From an uncultured Ignavibacteria bacterium (GTDB lineage Bacteria > Bacteroidota > Ignavibacteria > SZUA-365), in the NCBI GenBank assembly GCA_913060595.1, contig CAJXSA010000121.1, forward strand, positions 1-10,435: a stretch of 10,435 nt of DNA, written 5' to 3'. The translations under genes and the position numbers were made by a program. Numbering within the stretch: position 1 is the first letter of the stretch; each line of letters opens with the position of its first letter. The notes beneath the pieces were generated by a model that saw nothing but the letters and a program-made list of their open reading frames with translations, searched no databases and had not been told where the DNA came from. Shown in pieces: positions 1 to 8,600 of this stretch.

Positions 1-1
1 G

Positions 2-706
2 GCGGTGCTGATCGGATTCAACCCGATGGGACGTCTGCAGGCTGAGCAACCGGGGTACTGGTGGCAGTATGAGTGGGGATACGGTCAGAAAAGCGGTGCG
101 CTGTTCGAACTCAACCTCGACGTGCGCGACAGCGTATCACTCGGCGACAAAACCGGCCTTCGCCGCATCAGCTATAAAATGCAGCGCAGGACGGGAACGG
201 GCGTCTCCGCGGATTTCGCGTTTCACAACATCAGTTTCGTGCAGGGGACACACAGCGCCGGGGACAAACTGCGAGGCAATTACCTGCAAATTTCCACGCG
301 TGCGAACCGCATGCGCGCCAATATCAATACGGAATTCAAAAAGCTCGTACAGTACGCGGTGCTCTCCCACAGCACGGCCGATGCCAGCCTGCATCTCCCC
401 ACGGAGCGGGGAACACAGTTTTCAGCACGGCTCATTCCACTGTTCGGCGCGGTGTCCGACAGCACGAACATCGTGCTCAACGACATGAAGCCGGGCACTC
501 ATTACACGGTGAAAATCAGGAACGAGCGGGAGTATGACGTGCATCTGACCTGGGAGGCCAACACGGGACGCAGCCTGTACTGGGATCACACGCGCCAGGC
601 CCCGTCACGCATCGCGCGCGGCGAAACGCTGATCGTGCGCATTCTCATGGACGAGGATCTGCACGCGTTCGGCGCAGTGCACGGACGCTACATCGAGGAG
701 GACTGA
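2..706 (+). CDS. Unrecognised protein, C-terminal part; tail-fibre-like beta domain (5' end outside window)
   Basis: The frame is open to the left edge. The first possible start is a GTG at position 5 with no room to see a ribosome site, so the gene most likely begins upstream and only about 234 C-terminal residues are present. It ends with TGA at 704-706. There is no signal peptide, membrane segment or catalytic motif in view. The last 80 residues (from about VSDSTNIVLNDMKPG to the end) alternate hydrophobic and polar residues and carry a W-rich stretch (LTWEA..., YWDH), then a G-E-T-L-I-V-R-I strand. This layout resembles the small beta domains that end many phage tail-fibre or virion-surface proteins. 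The family resemblance is from memory and weak; no function is assigned. It is the only plus-strand gene and converges on the 630-residue lipoprotein gene with an 18-bp gap. Confidence 0.7.
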   Translation, partial: AVLIGFNPMGRLQAEQPGYWWQYEWGYGQKSGALFELNLDVRDSVSLGDKTGLRRISYKMQRRTGTGVSADFAFHNISFVQGTHSAGDKLRGNYLQISTRANRMRANINTEFKKLVQYAVLSHSTADASLHLPTERGTQFSARLIPLFGAVSDSTNIVLNDMKPGTHYTVKIRNEREYDVHLTWEANTGRSLYWDHTRQAPSRIARGETLIVRILMDEDLHAFGAVHGRYIEED

Positions 707-724
707 AACTGCCGGGTGCCGTGC

Positions 725-2617
725 TCAGTCGTGTCCGTGCCGCACCTCCACGTTGACGATGAATTTCCGCTGATAGGGATCGTTGCTGTCTCGGCCGGCA
801 TCCTCTGCGAGATAAGCGCCTTCCGCGAGAATGCGGATGCGGTCGCTCTCGCGCAGCATCGCGTAGCGTGCGGAACGGTCGCGCATTTCACGGTCGATCA
901 TGCGCATGGTGTAGTACGCGCGCAGATGGGAAAGCTTGACATTGCCGTCCTGCTTCTGCATCACCGTTCCCGGCGTGACCGTCATGCTTTCCGTACGCAC
1001 CGTTTCCGTTTCGTCGAAACGTCCCCAGGCGAGTCCGCGCGGATCCACATGCCCCAGCACGGAGATGACGAGCGTATCGACACCGGTGTAACAGGTATCG
1101 AGCATGGGCACAATCATGTTCTCGATTTCGCTGAAGAGATGGGAGAACCAGCGATCCACCCGCTGTGCGGCGAAATCGTAATCATAATCGCTCATGTCGA
1201 TGAAATTCGCGTTCGGCAGCGCGCCGTCGTTCATGCGGCTGCGAAGGCGCGCGAGTTCCGCAGGCGTATTGGGATACCAGTACCCGGTCACAAAGAAGGG
1301 AATGGTATCGGTCAGCACCTGGAACTCAGGCAGGAGAGGCCGCTCGAGTTCGACGCGTAGCGAGACCGTGGCCGCGCTGCCGTCCGGCACGGGCGTGGTG
1401 AAGCGCACGGGGTCCGCGGCCCGGTAGCACGAAGCGTTGCCCGGTCGCAGTTCATAGGCGCGTCCCGCACGAAGGCAGTTATCCGTCGTGAAGCGTCCTG
1501 AAAGATCCGTCAGCCCGCGCGCGGCGGTGCGGCCGTTTTCCACGTCGATGATTTCCATGGCCACCTGGGGGCCGGGACGCGTGCGCATGCTGCCGTCCCG
1601 TTCCGGCTCGCGCAGCAGCACGTCTGCAGTCACGGTGATGCAGTACGGGACTTCCGCGGCCCAGATATCGTAGCCCCCTTTCCCCCCGGGACGATCGGAG
1701 GCGAGCAGCAGTTGCAGCCTGTCCGCGGTGACAAAGGGGAAAAGATCATTGGCGTCGCTGTTTATCGGTGCAGACAGGCGCTCGGGCTGTTGCCAGCCTC
1801 CGTTCGCCGCCGGCGCACAGCGCACGATGTCATATCCCTGCGCAGGCCAGCGCAGCGTCGCAAAATACAGCGCGCCTTCGGCATCGAAATGCGGGGACAG
1901 CTCACCTGTCCCGCTGTTGACCGGCTCCGGCATGCGCTGAGGGACGCCCCAGCTGCCGTCCGCGTCGCGCGTGCTGATCCAGAGCTGCGGTACGCGGCTT
2001 CCCTCGTCGCGTACGGAGGGTGCGTCCGCGATGCGGTCCGAAGCGAATACCAGCGTCCTCCCGTCAGGGGAAACGGCGGGATGCGCATCCCACCATGGTG
2101 AATTCACTGCGGTGAGCGGACGCGGCGCGCTCATGGCACCCTCCACCGACGTGACACTGAAGATATCTGCGCCTCCCTCGGCCGACGGGAGGTACGACCC
2201 GCTGCTGAGGTACATTTCATCCCTGCCGTCCATGGCGAGCGTGCCGGTGTTGACCTTGCCGAACACTTCGGGACGGTAGACGATGGCCTGGTTCCACTGG
2301 GTGACGACATCGAGTTTCATGGCGGGCTCGGCGACGTTGCGCTCCGTGACATACACTGCCTCACCGTAGCGGAACTCGGGAGAAAGAAAAACGCCGCGGT
2401 CTTCCTGCCTGCGGTTGGAAGTGAAGAACACGCGCGTCCCGCTCGCGACGAAGGGAGCGAAGTCGTCGGCTCCGCTGTTGAGGACGCTGCAATTGTACAC
2501 CGGCAGGTCGCCGTGGCCTGTGAGGGAGTCCCGCTTCTGCACGGCAGAATCACCGCCGCCACAGGCGGAGAGCAGCAGACCGGCGATGATGATGGGAACG
2601 AGGGATCTGATGCGCAT
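725..2617 (-). CDS. Lipoprotein with PD40 propeller repeats and OmpA-like C-terminal domain (PorE-like architecture)
   Basis: This 630-residue protein starts MRIRSLVPIIIAGLLLSAC, a lipoprotein signal with lipobox LSAC and lipidated Cys19, so it should be anchored in the outer membrane facing the periplasm. Residues about 45-320 contain at least four PD40-type strands of the form F-P-x-[VL]-[ST]-x-D-[GR]-x-x-[LV]-x-[FL]-x-S-[DN]-R (near 53-69, 180-195, 239-256, 291-309), which build a TolB/WD40-like propeller. Residues about 326-422 look like a carboxypeptidase-regulatory-like beta sandwich. Residues about 430-625 are a divergent OmpA/MotB peptidoglycan-binding domain: VISVLGHVDPRG (Asp525), LSHLRA (Arg566) and a final R-K-F-I-V-N-V strand. 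The order propeller, regulatory-like domain, OmpA domain matches the T9SS component PorE, but the TPR region is absent. Last gene of the operon; its start follows the stop of the gene before by 3 bp. A general PD40/OmpA protein unrelated to T9SS remains possible. Confidence 0.88.
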   Translation of the reverse strand: MRIRSLVPIIIAGLLLSACGGGDSAVQKRDSLTGHGDLPVYNCSVLNSGADDFAPFVASGTRVFFTSNRRQEDRGVFLSPEFRYGEAVYVTERNVAEPAMKLDVVTQWNQAIVYRPEVFGKVNTGTLAMDGRDEMYLSSGSYLPSAEGGADIFSVTSVEGAMSAPRPLTAVNSPWWDAHPAVSPDGRTLVFASDRIADAPSVRDEGSRVPQLWISTRDADGSWGVPQRMPEPVNSGTGELSPHFDAEGALYFATLRWPAQGYDIVRCAPAANGGWQQPERLSAPINSDANDLFPFVTADRLQLLLASDRPGGKGGYDIWAAEVPYCITVTADVLLREPERDGSMRTRPGPQVAMEIIDVENGRTAARGLTDLSGRFTTDNCLRAGRAYELRPGNASCYRAADPVRFTTPVPDGSAATVSLRVELERPLLPEFQVLTDTIPFFVTGYWYPNTPAELARLRSRMNDGALPNANFIDMSDYDYDFAAQRVDRWFSHLFSEIENMIVPMLDTCYTGVDTLVISVLGHVDPRGLAWGRFDETETVRTESMTVTPGTVMQKQDGNVKLSHLRAYYTMRMIDREMRDRSARYAMLRESDRIRILAEGAYLAEDAGRDSNDPYQRKFIVNVEVRHGHD

Positions 2618-2620
2618 CTG

Positions 2621-4567
2621 TCAGTTCTCCTTGATCATCGGGTAGAGGACGTCGAGGCAAAGCTTGAATTTCCCGTCGGGGTCCGCGCTGATTTCACGCA
2701 CGCGCACGCACGCGTAGGTGTAGACGCCGTTGCGCTCGATGCGTATTGCGTACACGGAGCGGAAATCCAGCGTCACCGTGGGTCCGGGAGCGAAGGGATC
2801 CGACGTGATGGCATCGAATTCCGCCCGCGTCCAGCCGTTGCTGCCGCTGGACATGTCCGTATAGTTGAACTGCACTTCGGTCACGCCGGACTTGATGAAT
2901 TTCCATCCGCTGCGAATGCGCACGTCGGCATCGACGCCTTCGCGTGCCGCGAGAACGACCAGGTCGGTGATCTGCGATGTGAGCGCGTCGGGATCGTAGC
3001 GGTCTTCTCCCTTTCCGCCGACCGGGGTGAAGTTGTACCCGTAGTTGCCGTTCTGATCCCACCGGTAAATGCAGCGGGAGAAGAGCACGGGCAGCGTGTC
3101 GACGACCACGCGGACGGACACGTCCTTCCGTGCTCCGCAGCCGTTGATGACCAGGGGCATGCTGTGTTCGGTTTTCGCGGGACGGCCGTGTCCCTCGGGC
3201 CAGACCACCTCGTCCGACGCATCGAAGTGCACGGTGAAGCACCCGGTCTCTCCTCCCTCGATGGAAAGTGTCGGCGGGGAAACGGTGAATCCGGGCGTCT
3301 CGAGAAAGTCCTGTTGCAGCTCGAGCACGCCGCAGTCGCCGACGTTGGTGAAGCAGATCACGTCGCGGCCGCCCTCGTAGACGCGCACGCGCCCCATATC
3401 GAAGTCGAACCTGTTCGGCGGATCTTCCACGAGCCGCCGGTCCTCGACGATTTCACAGGCGGGACCGCAGCCGTTCCCCAGCAGGATCACCCGCGTGGTG
3501 CAGCGGCGCTGCTCCTCGGGCAGGAAATGCTCGACGAGAAGGGTGTCGCGGTAACTGCCCAGCTGATTCGGCCGGAAGGTCACCGTCACGGCACTTCGCG
3601 CCCCCGGGGGCACTGCAAGCGCGGACAGTTCGGTCACAGCAAAAACATCGGCTGTGGTGGGCAGCTTGACCAGGTCGTCGATGCGGTCGTACAGGCAGCT
3701 GTTGCGCGGCAGGGACACCACCTCGGCGGATTCGCCCCGCTCTGCTTCCGGCAGTGACTGTATGCTGCCGAAATCGATGATGATTTCATCTTCCGGGCAC
3801 ACGCAGACATTGCAGTTGCGCGCCTCCACCTCGACGGTCAGCCGGATGGTCATGGACGCCTGGTTGGCACCTGTGCCGGTCAATACGTACTCGTTGCTGT
3901 ACAGCACGCTGTCTTCCGGCGTCGCCACGGCGCGCAGCGTCATCTGTCCCCCGGCGGGCACGATGAAAGGCCTGTCGGTGACGACGTTGCCGTCGGCGTC
4001 GATGACCAGCAGCGACAGCGCGGGTGTGTCTCCGGGACCGCTGAGCGTGTACGTCATGGGCACGTCACACCCGTTGCGGAAAATCACCTGCGTGCTGTCG
4101 GTGAAGCGCTCCCCGTTCGCGAGAGGAGCGCAGACGTCGTCGATGCGCAGCGTCCGTTCGATACTGCCGGAGCAGGGCAGCTGCTCGCTGAGCAGTTCGA
4201 CCACCATGAGCGTATCGCGGCAGAGAAGGTTCGCATCGAGCGTGGTGATGCCCGTTTCTTCATTTCCGACAATGAAACGGAAACGTCCCCCGGTCGTGGG
4301 AATGACAAAGCGGAAATACGCGTTGCCGGCCTGGTCGGTGATCTCGCGGTCCATCCTCTCCCGCGCATCGGGAGCGACGGAAAGATCGTACACCTCGACG
4401 GGGAGCAGCTCCACGGGAGTTCCCGCATCGGTCTGCACGTGCACGACGACGTCACGCGCCTCCGTCGGCGGACGCTCCATCGGCGACTGGCAGGAAAGCA
4501 GCAGCGTCGCGAGCGCGATTCCCATGATGCGGAGGGAATGAAATGCTGTATTGTGATGTGTCATCAT
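2621..4567 (-). CDS. Cys-rich lipoprotein with ASH/HYDIN-like Ig domains
   Basis: This 648-residue protein begins with two ATG codons, then a short hydrophobic segment ending LLLSC (lipobox, Cys26), so it is predicted to be a lipoprotein. Residues about 38-125 look like a carboxypeptidase-regulatory/CnaB-like beta sandwich (DQAGNAYFRF). Residues about 140-250, 258-365 and 383-490 are Ig-like segments. The latter two show features of ASH/HYDIN repeats and of proteins called 'choice-of-anchor D': FDFDMGRVRV, an FxNxGxC strand, and ILLGNGC / LVINGCG at the ends. Residues about 495-648 form an unrecognised C-terminal domain with many aromatics. There are 19 cysteines, including CNVCVC at 252-257, suggesting disulfides in the periplasm or at the surface. 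Middle gene of the operon: 15 bp after the barrel gene and 3 bp before the PD40/OmpA lipoprotein. The role is inferred to be structural or scaffolding; no enzyme motif is seen. Confidence 0.85.
   Translation of the reverse strand: MMTHHNTAFHSLRIMGIALATLLLSCQSPMERPPTEARDVVVHVQTDAGTPVELLPVEVYDLSVAPDARERMDREITDQAGNAYFRFVIPTTGGRFRFIVGNEETGITTLDANLLCRDTLMVVELLSEQLPCSGSIERTLRIDDVCAPLANGERFTDSTQVIFRNGCDVPMTYTLSGPGDTPALSLLVIDADGNVVTDRPFIVPAGGQMTLRAVATPEDSVLYSNEYVLTGTGANQASMTIRLTVEVEARNCNVCVCPEDEIIIDFGSIQSLPEAERGESAEVVSLPRNSCLYDRIDDLVKLPTTADVFAVTELSALAVPPGARSAVTVTFRPNQLGSYRDTLLVEHFLPEEQRRCTTRVILLGNGCGPACEIVEDRRLVEDPPNRFDFDMGRVRVYEGGRDVICFTNVGDCGVLELQQDFLETPGFTVSPPTLSIEGGETGCFTVHFDASDEVVWPEGHGRPAKTEHSMPLVINGCGARKDVSVRVVVDTLPVLFSRCIYRWDQNGNYGYNFTPVGGKGEDRYDPDALTSQITDLVVLAAREGVDADVRIRSGWKFIKSGVTEVQFNYTDMSSGSNGWTRAEFDAITSDPFAPGPTVTLDFRSVYAIRIERNGVYTYACVRVREISADPDGKFKLCLDVLYPMIKEN
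2627..2632 (-). promoter_or_regulatory. Ribosome binding site embedded in the end of the upstream gene
   Basis: On the minus strand AAGGAG lies 9 nt before the ATG at 2617. The same bases are the Lys-Glu codons near the end of the 648-residue lipoprotein gene, and the TGA of that gene (2621-2623) falls between this site and the ATG. This arrangement fits translational coupling of the two lipoproteins and fixes the start at 2617. Confidence 0.75.
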
Positions 4568-4574
4568 TGTGCTT

Positions 4575-4579
4575 CCTCC
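4575..4579 (-). promoter_or_regulatory. Strong ribosome binding site for the ASH-like lipoprotein
   Basis: On the minus strand GGAGG (within GGAGGAAG) sits 7 nt before the ATG at 4567, in the 15-bp gap after the TAA of the barrel gene. It supports the first of the two adjacent ATG codons as the start and shows that the host uses classical Shine-Dalgarno sites. Confidence 0.75.
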
Positions 4580-4582
4580 GGC

Positions 4583-5449
4583 TTAAAAGGTCACGCCGAG
4601 ACGGAGCAGGAGTCCGTGGCTTTCGTTGAAATAAATCGCTTCCGCGCGTTCCGGACGGTCCGAGCAGTCGCAGAGCACCGCGGTCGGCAGCTGCATGTAT
4701 CGATACCCGAGATCGAAGGAAATGTCCAGCGCCGGGGACAGCGGATAATCGACGCCGACACCGAGGGAAAAGAGCTTGGGCGCGGCCTCCAGAAGATTGT
4801 CGAAGCCAAGCGTCTCCCCGCTCTGATCGTCGAACACCGTCCCGGCCTGGGCGAAGAGGTACGGAGCAAAACAGGTCATGGCCAGCTGGTAGCGGGCGTG
4901 AATGAAAAACGGGAAACGGCTGATGTCCCGCGAACTGAACCAGGCGGCACCGAGGCCAATGCCGAAAGCGCCGAAACGGAAGCCGCCGGCGATCTCCGGT
5001 CCGAACACAGGTCCGTCAAGACCGATCTGCGTGTCGGATTCATCTTCACCCGCGAAGTACGCAAAGCCGCGCAGCTCCAGGAAATACGGCAGGCGCTCGC
5101 GCTGCCGATCGTCACAGGGCGTGACGATGCCGACGGGATTGTAGCCGGGAGGCATGAAACTGCGGGAATGGGTTTCGATGACGAGAATATCGGAAGGCAG
5201 CTTGCGGATGATTTCCCCGCTGCGCGTTTTGATCACGTAGCGCTCGTACTCCCCTTCTTCCTGCTCCCATGTGACCTCCACGTCACGGATGACGCTTCCG
5301 TCCTGCAGACGCACCACCTTGTCGTAGTAGGGTGGGCCTTCGTCCGTTCCGCTCTGTGCGAGCAGCGGACGCGGCACGACCGTGAGTGCGAGGAACAGTA
5401 CCGCAAGGAGGGCGACGCGAACGCCGGACTTCCTGTACTCGTTGCGCAT
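4583..5449 (-). CDS. Outer-membrane beta-barrel protein with N-terminal SH3-like domain
   Basis: The preferred start is the ATG at 5449 (288 residues). GAGG lies 6 nt before it, whereas the in-frame ATG at 5461 (4 residues longer) has no ribosome site. Residues about 10-31 form a Sec signal peptide ending VVPRPLLA, with probable cleavage before Gln32. Residues about 42-94 (KVVRLQDGSVIRDVEV ... YVIKTRSGEIIRKLPSDIL) resemble the short beta domain ('DVIYLKDGSVI...') found in front of many Bacteroidota outer-membrane proteins. Residues about 120-288 alternate aromatic/hydrophobic and polar residues with glycines, and the chain ends LRLGVTF. The final Phe is the usual BAM-recognition end of an outer-membrane barrel, probably of 8 strands given its length. 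First gene of a three-gene operon behind a sigma70-type promoter. I see no PorP/SprF signature, so a specific T9SS role is only inferred from context. Confidence 0.87.
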   Translation of the reverse strand: MRNEYRKSGVRVALLAVLFLALTVVPRPLLAQSGTDEGPPYYDKVVRLQDGSVIRDVEVTWEQEEGEYERYVIKTRSGEIIRKLPSDILVIETHSRSFMPPGYNPVGIVTPCDDRQRERLPYFLELRGFAYFAGEDESDTQIGLDGPVFGPEIAGGFRFGAFGIGLGAAWFSSRDISRFPFFIHARYQLAMTCFAPYLFAQAGTVFDDQSGETLGFDNLLEAAPKLFSLGVGVDYPLSPALDISFDLGYRYMQLPTAVLCDCSDRPERAEAIYFNESHGLLLRLGVTF

Positions 5450-5455
5450 GGAATA

Positions 5456-5459
5456 CCTC
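5456..5459 (-). promoter_or_regulatory. Ribosome binding site deciding the barrel gene start
   Basis: GAGG on the minus strand, 6 nt before the ATG at 5449. It overlaps the alternative upstream ATG (5459-5461), which itself lacks a purine-rich site, so the downstream start is preferred. Confidence 0.65.
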
Positions 5460-5496
5460 ATTGTGATTGAGGACTGCGTGCATGTCTCGATGTCGT

Positions 5497-5525
5497 AATA
5501 TAGGACTTTAAAATCTAAGTGTCAG
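5497..5525 (-). promoter_or_regulatory. Sigma70-type promoter for the three-gene envelope operon
   Basis: On the minus strand CTGACA (5520-5525) is followed by exactly 17 bp and then TATATT (5497-5502). Each hexamer matches the TTGACA/TATAAT consensus at five of six positions. The spacer is AT-rich in an otherwise GC-rich sequence. Transcription would begin near 5490, leaving a leader of about 40 nt before the ATG at 5449. It lies just downstream of the terminator of the preceding gene, so the operon can be expressed independently of the VWA protein. Confidence 0.65.
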
Positions 5526-5549
5526 CCACTCTGCCTGCTTCGCAGCGCA

Positions 5550-5597
5550 ACAAAAATGCCGCCGACCGCCGCAGGGTGGACAGCGGCAGTGACGGCG
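5550..5597 (-). terminator. Intrinsic terminator after the VWA protein gene
   Basis: On the minus strand GCCGCCG (5591-5597) pairs with CGGCGGC (5556-5562). A second GCCGC/GCGGC stem (5581-5585 with 5566-5570) closes a loop of about 10 nt inside it. The outer arm is followed within one base by TTTTTG (5550-5554 plus the next base). A GC-rich stem with a T-run is the classical rho-independent form. It is about 56 nt after the TAG at 5653-5655 and just before the promoter of the next operon. Confidence 0.72.
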
Positions 5598-5601
5598 GCG
5601 C

Positions 5602-5637
5602 GACGCTTCGGTGCATCGTGCACGATGCCCGTGCGTC
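5602..5637. repeat. Perfect 16-bp palindrome with flanking inverted arms
   Basis: GCATCGTGCACGATGC (5613-5628) is a perfect palindrome. Outside it, GACGC (5602-5606) pairs with GCGTC (5633-5637). In the transcript of the VWA gene this can form a stem-loop about 16-50 nt after the stop codon, directly before the terminator. It has no T-run of its own. It may stabilise the 3' end of the mRNA or be a protein-binding site; the sequence does not decide between these. Confidence 0.6.
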
Positions 5638-5652
5638 CCCCTTCCCGAAGCT

Positions 5653-8600
5653 CTATTCGCGCTGCAACAGCAGCATGCGCGTCTGCCGCCGCTCCGTTCC
5701 GTCGATGTGCAGCAGGTACACGCCCGCGGCGTGCCCCGACAGATCGAGCCGCAGCTGCTGCCGGCTGCCGTCCGGCAGCATACTCCTCCGCAGCACTTCC
5801 CTGCCAAGCATGTCCGTTACGCGCAGCGACAGCTGCCGGGCCCGAACGCCTTCGACGACGACGGTGACCTTGTCCCGCGCGGGATTGGGAAAAATCGCAA
5901 TGCGCAGTCGCGGATCAGGCGGTATGCCGGCTGATAGCACCGTGACATGCATAGTGTCGGACATCGCACTGCAGCCATGCGCGTTGGTCACGGCGACAGC
6001 ATACGAGCCGTTCCGTGTCACCGTGTAACGCTGCGCGGTGGCGCCGGGAATTGCGCCGCCGTCAAGGAACCACTGCCATGACGCCGCCGCGGGTGCGGTG
6101 AGCGTATTGCCATTGCGGGTGATGACCGGCTTCGCGGGACGCGAATTGAAAATGATCTCCACCGTATCGGAGAACACCGCGCAATACGGCGGCTGTGTCA
6201 TATGCCGTGTCACGTAATACGCGCCACTCTGCGTGACGATGAGCTGACGCAGGGAATCCCGCTGCGTGCTCCACCAGTAATCCCTGTATCCCCCGCCGGC
6301 GTCGAGAAGCACCGTGTCGCCTTCACAGGGCGTCAGTGCGCCGATCACATCGATGGGCCGGACCTGCATCGGCAGGATGGTGGCCGTGCCCTCGCAGTTC
6401 GGTCCCCCGTCCTGTGTCGGAATGCCGTCCGCGCCGTAGCGCACGGTATAGTGCACCTGCAGCGGAGTGCTGCCGGTGTTCCGCGTGAGGGTCTGGAACA
6501 TCCAGCGAAATTCCACTTCCTGTCCCGGGAAAATCACACTGCGCGTTTTCGGGTTTTCGTTGGGCCAGGAGGACGAAAAATCCACGAAGGGCGTCCCGTT
6601 CACGTCCGTCCATTCGAGCAGTGCCGAGGGATTGTTGATGTTCACGCTGCCGCTGTTCCGCAGTGTCACGGCGACGAAGAACATGTCCCCTTCCGCGCAG
6701 ATTTCCTTCGGCAGCTCAATGCCGCCGCAGGTCAGCTGCTGCTGTACCGCGGCGATGGGCAGGTTGTCCGCGCAGGAAATCGGATCCCCGGCATCGTCCC
6801 AGGCCGTGACCTGCAGCTGCAGATCGCGACGGGTGATACGGTCGCGCACGCTCACCAGCCATTCGAAACTGGCCGTCGCGTTGGGACCGATGGTCACGTC
6901 CACGCTGTCGTCATGTCCCATCGGCGAGCTGGGAAGCAATGAAACGCCGTCCTGCAGCGGCAGCGGGAAGTGCACCCTGCGTATCGTGCCCGCGCGCTGT
7001 CCGCTGTTGGTGATCGTGTAGCGCACGGTGAAGGGATTCGGCTCCACCGCGGTGCCGGATACGTTGAGGCCGAGGGAATCCGGGATTTCCAGCGCGCAGG
7101 CCCACTGCGGAACGATCGGCTTCACGGGCACGCAGCAGGACACGCGCACGGTGTCAAGGGGTATCCCCTTCGTGCTTTCGCCGGTGACGAGGAAGACGAA
7201 TTCGGGACACACCGGCGCATGCGCGCGCTTCCTGTATCGCACGTCCCAGCTCATCTCCGGTATCGGGTCGCCGATCATCCATGGTCGAATGGTCAAGGGG
7301 CTGAAGGTCTTCGTCAGCGGTTCCGCGGGGTTGACCAGCTCGACGTCCGGAGGAAGCACCATCGTCCCGAGCACATTCGCCGCCGGCAGCTGCCCGTTGT
7401 TGACACAGGTCAGCTCCACCGTGAAGGGATTCGGCACGTAGCTGTCCAGGTTGACATCGAAATGCAGGGAATCCGGCACGTAGCAGCGCGGCGCGAGCTT
7501 CGGTGCGTTGATGGCCGGAATGGTCACCACCGCCTGGCAGAGCGAGGAATCGGCGTTGTCCGCGTACACCCACACGTCGACAAGATATCCCCGCTCGAAA
7601 TTGATCAGCGGATGCGACACCATCCATTGCGCCGCTCCGTTCTGTCCGGGGTGCAGCGTCCGGGGAAGCACATCCTTCACGAAACGGTCCGGCGCATCGG
7701 CGCCCGCGAGCGTCAGAGGCGCAGGCAGGTCGATGCGCACCCGTACGTTATTCATGACAGTGCTCTCCGGGTTGCTCACCGTCACCGTGACCGGAAATGG
7801 CATGGGCTGATAACGCATGTTGTCCGCGTCGACGCTGATCGTCGGGACATCGACCACGCAGCGCAGTGTCAGCGCCGACGCGGGAATCCAGACGCGGTGC
7901 GTGCAGGTGACCGGCGGAGCGTTGTCGAAGGATGCGGTGATCGCGAGCGTGACGCTGTCCCCGCTGCTCCGCGGACGCGCGGCGAGCTGCCAGGTGGCCT
8001 GCTTCTGTCCGCCGGGCAGAAGCACCGACGGATTCGCCACGAGCGTATCCACTGCGGGAGAGACGAGCAGCACATCGGTCGTGTCATAACTGAGATGATA
8101 ACGCACGCCCGTAGCGCCGCCGTCGCCGCTGTTCTCGAGTTTCATGGTCACCGCGAAGGGACGCGGCGCATAGTCCTGCGCGCTTTTGTCCCAGGCCAGG
8201 TGATCGTCCCCGGTCATATCGCAGCTGATCACCGGCGTGCCGGGACGTATGCACACTTCCCCGTCCTGCATCACAGGTCGATAACAGCCTGCGCTGAACT
8301 GCGCGTCGCGGATCATCACATCCGTACAAACGGTATCGTTGGGAATCACCACACTGCGGAAACGGAAATCCAGCAGGGGGCCCATTCCTGTCACGAGCGT
8401 GGGACCGCTGACGGAGATGTCCGCTCCCTGCGCGGTCGGCGTGTACGCAACCGTGGCGTTTGCGAGCAGCGATCCGGGAGCGAGGGATACGTCCTTCAGT
8501 TCGAGATGTGCTGTGTTGAACGCGATGGAAAACTCCAGCGCCTCGAAATGTTCCCCGTTCAGCGGCGTCACGAGCCGCAGCGGCAGATCGAATTCCGTTG

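Noticed and set aside
707..724. Terminator between the convergent genes
   Set aside because: The gap is only 18 bp and no stable hairpin with a T-run is visible; any termination must occur within the opposing gene.
2513..3757. A 414-codon plus-strand open frame across the two lipoprotein genes
   Set aside because: It crosses a gene junction antisense to two well-supported lipoproteins and has low-complexity His/Val/Gly composition typical of a reverse-frame shadow.
4583..5449. Assignment of the barrel protein as PorP/SprF
   Set aside because: Length is similar but I see none of the family's recognisable N-terminal motifs; the SH3-like N-terminal domain points to another outer-membrane protein type.
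4439..5470. A 343-codon plus-strand open frame over the barrel gene
   Set aside because: Antisense to a gene with a signal peptide and C-terminal Phe; no ribosome site or domain seen.
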